Below, piece after piece: positions 16,275 to 23,730 of a stretch of DNA of 64,000 nucleotides. The DNA is from Bog-532 sp963720945 (GTDB taxonomy: Bacteria; Actinomycetota; Actinomycetes; Streptosporangiales; Streptosporangiaceae), in the NCBI GenBank assembly GCA_963720945.1, contig CAVRHH010000012.1, positions 72,068-136,067 of the forward strand, written 5' to 3'. Every line of letters starts with the position of its first letter. Position 1 is the first letter of the stretch. The translations under genes and the position numbers were made by a program. The notes under the pieces are model-generated. The model saw only the letters and a program-made list of their open reading frames with translations, searched no databases and was not told the DNA's origin.

Positions 16275-17694
16275 CATTTCCGAGTCCCTCGCTGAACCAC
16301 CAATACCTGCCAAACCGTTTCGTGGAATTGATGCTTTTCGGTATAGCGACCGCGGCATCTTCTTCGCACGCAAGGACGAGTCCCTGAACTTGCTCCGGTA
16401 CATCACCATCTATCGGGGGGTTTTCCTTTACGGAGAATCGGGCGCTGGGAAGTCTTCGCTTGTTGAGGCCGGTGTTCTCGCGGACGTGATCTCGGACGGG
16501 CTCCAGCCCGAGAGGATCCGAGTACAGCCTCGTGCCGCCCAAGAACTGGTTGTGGAACGTATCCCTGTGTCGCCGGATTCGCCAACGCCTTGGCTTCCGT
16601 CACTTTTCTCCTCCATTTCGCCCTCCTCGTCACGCATAGTGCTCCCTGTAAAAAAGTTCGAAGACGTGCTGCGCACACGCACTTCGGACACAGATGGGTG
16701 TCGATCACTCCTGGTGTTCGACCAATTTGAAGAAATAGTTACACTTTTCGAGGAGGCCAGCCCGAAGCGTAACCGCAAAGCCGCTCGCGAAGCGCAGGAC
16801 CGTATCATCGACTTGATCGCCAGGCTCCATAATGATGAGAAACTTGCCGTGAAGTTTCTTCTTGTCTTTCGCGAGGATTACCTCGCGAACGTGATTAAGC
16901 TCCTTCATGCGACGCCAGAAATGAAAGACCATTCTATGCGCCTTATGAGGCCCGGTGACGGGGCCGTGAGGGAAATCATCCGCGGACCGTTCGAACGATA
17001 TCCTGGCCGATTTGCGAAGGAGATAGCGGCCGATCTGGCGCGACGAGTTGAGGAAGCGATCGACCAGCGTAGTGAAGACCTAGCGGCAGACATGAACCTG
17101 TGGGAGCTCCAGATAGTCTGCCAGCGGCTTTGGGAATCCGACAACCCGGATGCTCTGTTCGAGGAGCAAGGTCTCGGGGGAATTATTGAAAACTATCTTA
17201 CAGAAGCGTTGACAGCGTTGCCCGAGGACCAGCGGCAGGCCGCAACTGTTCTGCTAGAGTTTATGGTCACACCATCTGGTGCCAGAAATGTCATCTCTGA
17301 GTGGGATCTACTGGACCGAGCTGAGAAGGAAGAAGGTATTGAACTTAGCAGGGCGAGGGAGATATTGCACGTGCTTGCCGATACGCGACTCGTGCGACGC
17401 GAGCTCCGGTGGTATGTTAACGTTTACGAGATCACGAGCGAGTTCCTCGCCCCGTGGATTAAGGCCCAGCGCGAGCGTCGCGTTGCCGCCCGGAGAGTTC
17501 AGCAAGCTTTCCAGAGTAATATTGGCGTTCAAACAGCAATCGCTGCGCTCAGAGAGCACGTGGATGATGTCGCGGCAAGGAAAACTGGCGATGTGTCAGC
17601 GATCCAGGAGCTCCGCCAACTCATCGATCGGATAGAGCTGATCGCCCTAGGGTTGATATCTGAGCCCGGATCTCCGGCAGTTAGTGAACCGTAG
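16261..17694 (+). CDS. STAND-type P-loop ATPase (nSTAND1-like)
   Basis: 477 residues. An N-terminal PFRGIDAFRYSDRGIFFARK block (19-38) introduces the nSTAND NTPase, Walker A is GESGAGKSS (58-66), and Walker B is LLVFDQFEE (150-158). A helical/winged-helix arm follows to about residue 400 (REIRGPFERYP-like segment, VRRELRWYVNVYEITSEFLA). The C-terminus is a short charged helical tail; the WD40, TPR or other sensor repeats usual in STAND proteins are absent. STAND ATPases act as ligand-gated oligomerising switches for attached effectors. Here the likely effector is the overlapping SIR2 gene, a split version of SIR2-STAND fusions. Base composition matches SIR2. Confidence 0.82.
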   Translation: MTLPDISESLAEPPIPAKPFRGIDAFRYSDRGIFFARKDESLNLLRYITIYRGVFLYGESGAGKSSLVEAGVLADVISDGLQPERIRVQPRAAQELVVERIPVSPDSPTPWLPSLFSSISPSSSRIVLPVKKFEDVLRTRTSDTDGCRSLLVFDQFEEIVTLFEEASPKRNRKAAREAQDRIIDLIARLHNDEKLAVKFLLVFREDYLANVIKLLHATPEMKDHSMRLMRPGDGAVREIIRGPFERYPGRFAKEIAADLARRVEEAIDQRSEDLAADMNLWELQIVCQRLWESDNPDALFEEQGLGGIIENYLTEALTALPEDQRQAATVLLEFMVTPSGARNVISEWDLLDRAEKEEGIELSRAREILHVLADTRLVRRELRWYVNVYEITSEFLAPWIKAQRERRVAARRVQQAFQSNIGVQTAIAALREHVDDVAARKTGDVSAIQELRQLIDRIELIALGLISEPGSPAVSEP

Positions 17695-17790
17695 CTGAGC
17701 AACTCACGCGCACTTTCTCCGGATCGTGTTCCAGACCGAACAGCAGGACGCCATGGCCAGCCACAAGATCTTTGATTGAGAGGCGGTGCT

Positions 17791-19272
17791 GTGAGCGACC
17801 AGCAGACGCCCGGACCACTGCAGCCCCAGCGGCCGTCGCTGCGCGATGAAATAATCTCCGATGCGTTGCTGGATCCGGGTGAGCGCGCCGGCATGGGCCT
17901 ACCGGTAACCGATGACGAGCCGCTGCCTGTCGTTATCGAGCTGAATCTGCAGCACGCCCGCGGTTTGCCCGGGGCAGTGAGCCAGCTCCAGGCGGATTGG
18001 GCTGCCGCGATCGGTGGTTCACCGCCTCCGCAGACCGCGGATATCTACTGTCGCGCCGACCTTACGATCCACCAGGTTCAGGCGCTCGTATCTACAGACT
18101 TGGGGACGAGGGACCCATCGGACCGGGCAATTTACCGGATCTGGCCGGACTTCCCTGTCCAGCCGCTCATCGATAGATCCTGCAGCACCGTCAAGGCGGA
18201 CGCCGCCCGCCGGTCCTATGATGCTGCGGGCCGCGGCATCGTCTGGGCGGTCATCGATTCCGGGATCGACCAGAATCATCCGCACTTCAGCCCCTACGGG
18301 ACGCTTGGCGGAGATGTCGCGAACCTTCACAGGGACTTTACGCAGGCCGATGATCCGCAGCCGGGCTCTGCGCTGACCGACGGCTTGGGCCACGGGACGC
18401 ACGTCGCCGGCATCATCGCCGGCGGCCTCGGGCCCGACGCCCCGGATCACCGGGTGACGCAGCACGTCCAAGACCCGAAGAACCCACAGCAGTCGGTGTC
18501 CCACGACCGTGCCGTGGATGCGGCGTTGCTCGCCGGCATCGCTCCCCACGCCAAGCTGGTCAGCTTGAAGGTGCTCGACGACACCGGAGCAGGCAGTTCG
18601 ATGAACGTGGTGCGGGCGCTTGAGTATGTGCGCACCCAGATCAACGGGCAGAAGCTGATGCGCGTGCACGGCGTCAACCTGAGCGTCGGATACGAGTTCA
18701 ACGCCAAGTGGTTTGCGTGCGGTCAGAGTCCCCTGTGCGTCGAGGTCAACCGGCTCGTCAGGTCCGGTGTTGTCGTGGTAATTGCGGCTGGGAATACGGG
18801 CTATGGGGTCCTGAGCAGTGCGCAACGGCAGACCAGCGTCGGTTTTTCTATGACGATCAACGACCCGGGGAACGCCGATCTGCCGATCACCGTCGGCTCC
18901 ACGCACCGGGATATGCCACACACCTACGGCCTGTCGTACTTCTCCTCCAAGGGCCCCACAGGTGATGGCCGCGCCAAACCTGACCTGGTCGCCCCGGGCG
19001 AACGCATCACGTCGTGTGCCGCAGGCCGCGCCCTCGCTGGTGTGGGCGAGACCTCGGGCCGTGCCGTCTACGTGGAAGACAGCGGGACGAGCATGGCCGC
19101 CACGCACGTGTCCGGCGCCATCGCCGCGTTCGTGTCCATCCGCCAGGAGTTCATCGGGCAGCCCGAAAAGATCAAGCAAATCTTCACCAGCTCGGCGACC
19201 TCCCTGGGCCGCGAACGATATTTCGAAGGCCACGGTCTCGTCGACCTGATGCGCGCAATCCAATCCGTGTAG
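17791..19272 (+). CDS. Subtilisin-like (S8) serine protease
   Basis: 493 residues, no signal peptide, so probably cytoplasmic. The catalytic triad is intact: VWAVIDSGID (Asp156), GLGHGTHVAGIIAGG (His201) and the oxyanion-region AAGN, then DSGTSMAATHVSGAIAAF (Ser434). The first 140 or so residues form an N-terminal domain that could be an inhibitory or sensing propeptide-like region. GTG 17791 follows GAGAGG; TTG 17776 is an in-frame alternative. It lies 96 bases after the STAND gene on the same strand and 13 bases before the hydrolase. A cytoplasmic protease beside STAND/SIR2 suggests proteolytic activation or toxicity on triggering (inference). Confidence 0.85.
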   Translation: MSDQQTPGPLQPQRPSLRDEIISDALLDPGERAGMGLPVTDDEPLPVVIELNLQHARGLPGAVSQLQADWAAAIGGSPPPQTADIYCRADLTIHQVQALVSTDLGTRDPSDRAIYRIWPDFPVQPLIDRSCSTVKADAARRSYDAAGRGIVWAVIDSGIDQNHPHFSPYGTLGGDVANLHRDFTQADDPQPGSALTDGLGHGTHVAGIIAGGLGPDAPDHRVTQHVQDPKNPQQSVSHDRAVDAALLAGIAPHAKLVSLKVLDDTGAGSSMNVVRALEYVRTQINGQKLMRVHGVNLSVGYEFNAKWFACGQSPLCVEVNRLVRSGVVVVIAAGNTGYGVLSSAQRQTSVGFSMTINDPGNADLPITVGSTHRDMPHTYGLSYFSSKGPTGDGRAKPDLVAPGERITSCAAGRALAGVGETSGRAVYVEDSGTSMAATHVSGAIAAFVSIRQEFIGQPEKIKQIFTSSATSLGRERYFEGHGLVDLMRAIQSV

Positions 19273-19285
19273 GGGGAGACGCTTC

Positions 19286-20683
19286 ATGGCTGACATCGCG
19301 GGCTGGCCACACTGGGAGATCGAGTTCGGCAAGGCTGGGAACACGGATGCCGCGGCACGCGCGGCTCTTCTCGGCCAGATCACCAAGGCGAACCTCACCG
19401 ACCTGATCGTCATGAGTCACGGCTGGAACAGCAGTCCAGGCCACGCTCGCCAACTGTACGAGCAGTGGTTCGGCATGCTCCCACCACTCCTGCCAAGTGG
19501 ATCCGCCGCCAGCCCCGGAACGGTCGGCGTGATCTGGCCCGCCATGCTCTGGCCGGACGAGCCGCAGCCCGTATCAGCCACCACCGAAGGCGGCGCGGCA
19601 GCGCTACCTGAACCTGCTGCCGCAAGCGGGCCACTAGGCGCACCCGTAGCCGCGCTAAGCGCTGTCTACCCCGACCCCGGACAGCAGCAGATCCTCAGCC
19701 AGCTTGCCGCTCTGCTTAACGAGCAATCCCCTGACCCGCAGGCGCTGGCCCAGTTCCACAACCTGATGCGCGCGCTTGGCGCCACCGAGCCCCAGACTAT
19801 CGGTTTGGAGGACTCCGGCCCGCTCACGATACTCAACGAGAACCCCGAGACACTCGCGGCCCGTTTTGCTGCAGCTCTCGACGAGGCCACCGTACAAGCG
19901 ACGACCAGCGCTGCGGCCGCTGGCGGAGCATTCGACGAGGGCGGTGCCGCGGATCTTTCGGACATCACACTGGCGGACACCAGCCAGCCCGCTGCGGGAG
20001 GGATCGGAGACATCAACGCGCGACTCTGGAACGGGGCGAAGGAGGCCCTCAGACAATTTACATACTGGCAAATGAAGCAGCGTGCCGGGACGGTCGGGCA
20101 GCACGGCCTCGGTCCCTTTATCGGCGACCTTGCCAACCAGGCACCGAACCTGCACGTGCACTTGATAGGCCACAGCTTCGGGGCACGCCTCGTATCGTTC
20201 TCGCTCGTGGGCCTGCCTGACCTCAAGCCGTCGCCCGTCCGCTCACTCACGCTGCTCGAGGGAGCCTTCTCGCATTTCGCGTTCGCATCCACTCTGCCGC
20301 AAGACCCTGCCCGGTCCGGCGCCCTCAACGGCATGATGGCACGGGTCGCCGGCCCACTGCTTGCGTGCTATTCATCGCATGACAAGGCCGTCGGGCTCTT
20401 CTACCCGGTCGCCTCGATGACTGCGAACGACGACGCCGCCGGACTCACCGACGACTTGATGTTCCGCTGGGGCGGCCTGGGCCACGACGGAGCTCAAGCT
20501 GTAAGCGCAACGACGGTGACGCTGCAGGCCACGGGGACTCCCTACGATTTTGCCGCCAGCCAGTTCACCAACATCGACACAAGCGCCGTGGTCTGCCACG
20601 GGGGCCCGCCATCGGGCGCCCACAGTGATATCGTCCACCCCGAACTTGGCTGGGCGATGCTGACCGCCGCAGGGCTGATCTGA
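19286..20683 (+). CDS. Alpha/beta-hydrolase-fold protein
   Basis: 465 residues. LIVMSHGWNSSPG (about 40-52) is the oxyanion-hole loop and HLIGHSFGARL the nucleophile elbow (Ser297); a C-terminal His is plausible in VVCHGGPPSGAHSDIVHPEL. Between them lies a long insertion rich in Ala, Gly and acidic residues (about 75-235), larger than in ordinary lipases or esterases. No signal peptide or membrane helix. It starts 13 bases after the protease stop, so they are co-transcribed. A lipase or thioesterase activity is possible; with its neighbours it may be a membrane-damaging effector or a sensor. The substrate cannot be inferred. Confidence 0.75.
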   Translation: MADIAGWPHWEIEFGKAGNTDAAARAALLGQITKANLTDLIVMSHGWNSSPGHARQLYEQWFGMLPPLLPSGSAASPGTVGVIWPAMLWPDEPQPVSATTEGGAAALPEPAAASGPLGAPVAALSAVYPDPGQQQILSQLAALLNEQSPDPQALAQFHNLMRALGATEPQTIGLEDSGPLTILNENPETLAARFAAALDEATVQATTSAAAAGGAFDEGGAADLSDITLADTSQPAAGGIGDINARLWNGAKEALRQFTYWQMKQRAGTVGQHGLGPFIGDLANQAPNLHVHLIGHSFGARLVSFSLVGLPDLKPSPVRSLTLLEGAFSHFAFASTLPQDPARSGALNGMMARVAGPLLACYSSHDKAVGLFYPVASMTANDDAAGLTDDLMFRWGGLGHDGAQAVSATTVTLQATGTPYDFAASQFTNIDTSAVVCHGGPPSGAHSDIVHPELGWAMLTAAGLI

Positions 20684-20922
20684 CGGTTAGCTCATGGGAC
20701 CGAGAAGCAGGCCACCTTGTATATCAACTTCAGAATGAGCATGCCCCCCGGAGACACGGTAGGTAAGCTCCGCGTCGCGGTGGTCCGTAGAGGGATTGCC
20801 TACCGGACACGCCGGAGCACCACCCTGCGCGCCGCGCGGCCTGCGGGAACGCTGTCTCGTAAGACCAGTCCGCTCAATAGTCCGGTGACCGGAGGTTAAA
20901 CGGTCCACTGCCTGGTCGGGTG

Positions 20923-20947
20923 GCCCGGGGGAATCGCACCCCCGGGC
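20923..20947. terminator. Hairpin with tRNA T-arm-like loop
   Basis: Perfect 9-bp stem GCCCGGGGG/CCCCCGGGC with a 7-base loop. On the minus strand the loop reads TGCGATT inside GGGGG...CCCCC, one base from a tRNA T-loop (TTCGATT), but no acceptor, anticodon or CCA end can be drawn around it. It may simply terminate the two converging transcripts, or be a scar of a tRNA-associated integration site. Confidence 0.5.
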
Positions 20948-20955
20948 TCCCACAG

Positions 20956-20987
20956 AACCGGTTATGTGGAATTCCACATAACCGGTT
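20956..20987. repeat. Perfect 32-bp palindrome with a third partial copy
   Basis: The half-site AACCGGTTATGTGGAA is followed directly by its exact reverse complement, centred on the GAATTC at 20969-20974. A third partial copy, CGGTTATGT, lies at 21002-21010, at the end of the NACHT gene. An uninterrupted palindrome of this length with an extra half-site resembles a recombinase crossover/resolution site or a repressor operator, not a terminator. It lies between the hydrolase and NACHT genes at the right edge of the cassette. Confidence 0.8.
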
Positions 20988-21004
20988 GTATGTCCAAGAC
21001 GCGG

Positions 21005-22744
21005 TTATGTTGAGCGCGCGCCCGGCCGGCCGGGTTTGCCCTGCTCAGCACCGGTCATATCGGTGAGATGTTCAACGGCCGCGAGCCCGAACATTAGCCC
21101 GCCTCCGAGCCAGACTCCGCGCCCGGCCGCGAGCTCTCTAACGCTGATTCGCATGCCGTGCACGGGTGCTGTCGGGGGCCGCTGGAACTCTGCCGTGGCT
21201 GCCCCGGCAAAAAAAAGCCCGGCCACGAGCCCGAGTACGAGCCCGGAGCCGAGCCCGAGTACTAGCCCGAATACGAACCCGAGGCGGAGCCCGGCCGCGA
21301 GCCCGAATACGAGCCCGGAGCCGAGCCCGAATACGAGCCCGCCCGCGAGCCCGCCCGCGAGCCCGGCCATACGTCTGAAGGCAGTGTCCGGTACGGCTTG
21401 CCGCAGCTGCCACCAGGCAAGGTCGGAGCCGCCGATCGTTTGTTCAAGGTGGCGCGCGAGGAACGCTAGCCACCCTTCGGCCTGCTCCACTGTGCAGCGG
21501 CCTCTGGTGGGTGACCGGTAGGCGGCGGGGATGAACGCGTGGAACAAGTGAGCCTCGACCGCCAGCCGGTCCGCGAAGTCGCACAGCTCAGCCGGGTCAT
21601 CCAGATCCCCGTCCGGCTCATCTGGGCGGGGGTTGTAGATGGTCCTGGCCAGACCGGCCATCAGCGGCGTGGCCAGGGCCTGCCGCACGGGCGATCCTGC
21701 GCTGAGGGTGTCTAGGAATTCCCAGCGGTCCTCGGCAGGGCCTGCAGTTTTACGCAGGTACTTGGCCACCTCGCCGAATTGCAGGGTGCTCAGCTGGACT
21801 GCTGCTGCCTGCAGGGCGGCCCCTTGGCCGTGCTGTGGGCTTACCGCAGCCCGGTACTGCTCCGTGCGGCAGGTGACCACCACCTGTTCGCCGGGTCGCA
21901 GCGCGTCGTTGATCCGAGTGATCGCCACCGGCCGAGCCGCCTCAGGGATCTCATCCAGCCCATCCAAGACTGGCAGGATCAGCCCGGCTTTAACCAGCGC
22001 CGCGAAGCGGTTGTCCCCCGCAAACCCGGGCGGCGGGGGCCCGGCCAGGTCAGGGTAGCCGGTGACGAGCGTGGCACCTAGCCAGTCGTGCAAGTCCTGC
22101 CTGGCTGGATCCCAGGACGCCAGCGTAGCCAGGATCGGGACGGGGCCGCCAGCGGCTCGTCGGGCAAGCAGGTCCAGGACGAGGCCGACCATCAGCATCG
22201 TCTTGCCCGAACCCGGCTCGCCGAGCACCATCAGTCGGCCGGTCGGCACCATCGCCAGGACGTCTGCCAGCTTCCTGTCGCCACCGCCGGCTAGGTCTTC
22301 GGGTCCCTTGGCCCAGTGTTCCCGCGTCGGCGTCGACCACCCAGCGCCCCTGGTCGCCAGCGTCTTCAGAGCGTCCAGGTCACCCGCCAGGGGTGCATTG
22401 ACCACAGTCCAGGCCACGGACAGCGGATAGGGACCGTTCAGCCCGCGCGCTTCAGCTTTACGCTCCCACTGGGAGCGGAGCCGGGAAGCAAGTCCGTCGG
22501 CTATCTGGGCCACGCTTCGCGGGCGCTGGGCATCCTGAAGGGCTGCCCAGCCCAGGTATAGAGCAGGCAATCCCAGAAGGAATGTGACCACCAGACCGGG
22601 TACGCCGAGGTGGTAGTAGAGGGTCACCGCCATTGCCGCTGTCGAGGTCGGTGGCCGTCCGGGGCCCGGGAAGGGCACAGGACGGCCAGGCCAGAAGGAC
22701 CAGGCGCGAGGACCGATGCTGACAAAGGATAGATTCATTAGCAT
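21005..22744 (-). CDS. Membrane-associated NACHT NTPase
   Basis: 579 residues. An N-terminal hydrophobic helix (GVPGLVVTFLLGLPALYLGW) precedes a NACHT ATPase domain: Walker A RLMVLGEPGSGKTMLM, Walker B LILPVLDGLDEIPE, then VVVTCRTEQY (sensor). After a helical region the C-terminus is a Gly-Leu repeat (GLAGGLVFGLGSGLVFGLAA and onward to about residue 545) likely to insert in the membrane. The start could instead be ATG 22633 (MAVTLYYHLG), which would remove a Pro-rich lead. Bacterial NACHT proteins are known antiphage factors; this one ends face to face with the SIR2/STAND cassette. The effector may be the membrane segment itself (inference). Confidence 0.82.
   Translation of the reverse strand: MLMNLSFVSIGPRAWSFWPGRPVPFPGPGRPPTSTAAMAVTLYYHLGVPGLVVTFLLGLPALYLGWAALQDAQRPRSVAQIADGLASRLRSQWERKAEARGLNGPYPLSVAWTVVNAPLAGDLDALKTLATRGAGWSTPTREHWAKGPEDLAGGGDRKLADVLAMVPTGRLMVLGEPGSGKTMLMVGLVLDLLARRAAGGPVPILATLASWDPARQDLHDWLGATLVTGYPDLAGPPPPGFAGDNRFAALVKAGLILPVLDGLDEIPEAARPVAITRINDALRPGEQVVVTCRTEQYRAAVSPQHGQGAALQAAAVQLSTLQFGEVAKYLRKTAGPAEDRWEFLDTLSAGSPVRQALATPLMAGLARTIYNPRPDEPDGDLDDPAELCDFADRLAVEAHLFHAFIPAAYRSPTRGRCTVEQAEGWLAFLARHLEQTIGGSDLAWWQLRQAVPDTAFRRMAGLAGGLAGGLVFGLGSGLVFGLAAGLRLGFVFGLVLGLGSGLVLGLVAGLFFAGAATAEFQRPPTAPVHGMRISVRELAAGRGVWLGGGLMFGLAAVEHLTDMTGAEQGKPGRPGARST
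21220..21372. repeat. Imperfect tandem repeat encoding the Gly-Leu region
   Basis: Short repeats based on GAGCCCGAGTACGAGCCCGG and variants run through the 3' part of the NACHT gene. On the coding strand they read Gly-Leu/Val/Phe-Gly-Leu units. The repeat is in frame, so copy number can change without breaking the gene. It is a candidate for strain-to-strain length variation in a membrane segment. Confidence 0.7.
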
Positions 22745-22827
22745 AGATCGTCAATGAAACGGGCGCCGGTCCCGGAACCTGCACGATTGATGCCGCGCCG
22801 GACGGCCGGGGAGAAGCGGAGCGGGGC

Positions 22828-23730
22828 TCAGCTGGTGACGTCGGCGGAGGTGAAACGGGCCCACGCGATCGAGCCGAAGATCACCAGGTACACCGCGAAC
22901 GACAGCAGGCCTTTGAGCAGGGTCCCGGAGTCGACCGGCACCCGCAGCAGCGAGTCGAACGAGTTCCACCAGTGCGTCGGCAGGTACGGCTGGATGACCG
23001 CGAACTGCGGTACCTGGTCCGCGACCTCGCTGGCCACGACGAAGATGGCCAGCGCGGCGATCGCGCCGATCGCGTGCTCGGTGAAGGCCGAGACGGCCAG
23101 GCCGATCGCGCCGAGGGAGGCCATCGCGGCGGCCACGTAGAGGCTGACGAACACGAGCCGCAGGATGCCCTCGGCCAGCGGGACCGTGGTGCCGGACAGC
23201 AGGGTCACCGGGCCGATCGGGAACAGCACGGCGCCCACGGCCAGGGCCACGCCGGTCACCACGAACGTGACCGCGAGCGCGAACACGACGATCACGGCGT
23301 ACTTGACGGCGAGCAGCCGGGTCCGCCCGGCCGGCACGGCCAGCAGGTAACGCAGCGTCCCGTACCCGGCCTCGCCCGCGATCGAGTCGCCGGCGACCAC
23401 GGCCACGACCACCGGCATCACCAGGGTGAGCAGGATGGTCAGCGCGATGAAGCTGAGGAAGATCCCGTTCCCGGTGAGCTGGGTGACAAAGGAGAGGCCA
23501 CCCCCGCCGCCCCCGCCGCGCGGATGCGACGCCAGCCGCAGCCCGACACCGATGAGGATGGGGAAGAGCGCGGCCACGGCCAGCAGCAGCAGGTTCCGCC
23601 GCCGCAGGAAGACCTGGCGCAGCTCGGACCGGAAGAAGCGCAGCCAGGCCCGGGCGGCCCCCACCCGGGCCGGGCCGGCGACCGGGCCGGCCCCCGCGGC
23701 CGGGGATTCGATCGCGGTTGCCTCAGCCAT
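22828..23730 (-). CDS. ABC-2 type transporter permease
   Basis: 300 residues. A cytoplasmic N-terminus (residues 1-40) precedes six hydrophobic stretches, starting at LLLLAVAALFPILIGVGLRL and ending VYLVIFGSIAWARF. A Gly-rich loop of seven consecutive glycines follows the first helix. GEAGYGTLRYLLAVPAGRTR is the cytoplasmic coupling region typical of ABC-2 permeases. ATG 23730 overlaps the ATPase stop by eight bases; a TTG at 23739 would add three residues. It forms the exporter with the upstream ATPase. The substrate is unknown; the LolA-like partner suggests envelope or lipid-related cargo. Confidence 0.88.
   Translation of the reverse strand: MAEATAIESPAAGAGPVAGPARVGAARAWLRFFRSELRQVFLRRRNLLLLAVAALFPILIGVGLRLASHPRGGGGGGGLSFVTQLTGNGIFLSFIALTILLTLVMPVVVAVVAGDSIAGEAGYGTLRYLLAVPAGRTRLLAVKYAVIVVFALAVTFVVTGVALAVGAVLFPIGPVTLLSGTTVPLAEGILRLVFVSLYVAAAMASLGAIGLAVSAFTEHAIGAIAALAIFVVASEVADQVPQFAVIQPYLPTHWWNSFDSLLRVPVDSGTLLKGLLSFAVYLVIFGSIAWARFTSADVTS

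Noticed and set aside
20687..20977. Leftward 96-codon frame between hydrolase and NACHT genes
   Set aside because: It crosses the palindrome and hairpin, has no ribosome site and shows no protein family features.
20900..20990. Complete tRNA gene next to the defense cassette
   Set aside because: Only a T-arm-like hairpin is present; no acceptor, D-arm or anticodon arm can be folded.
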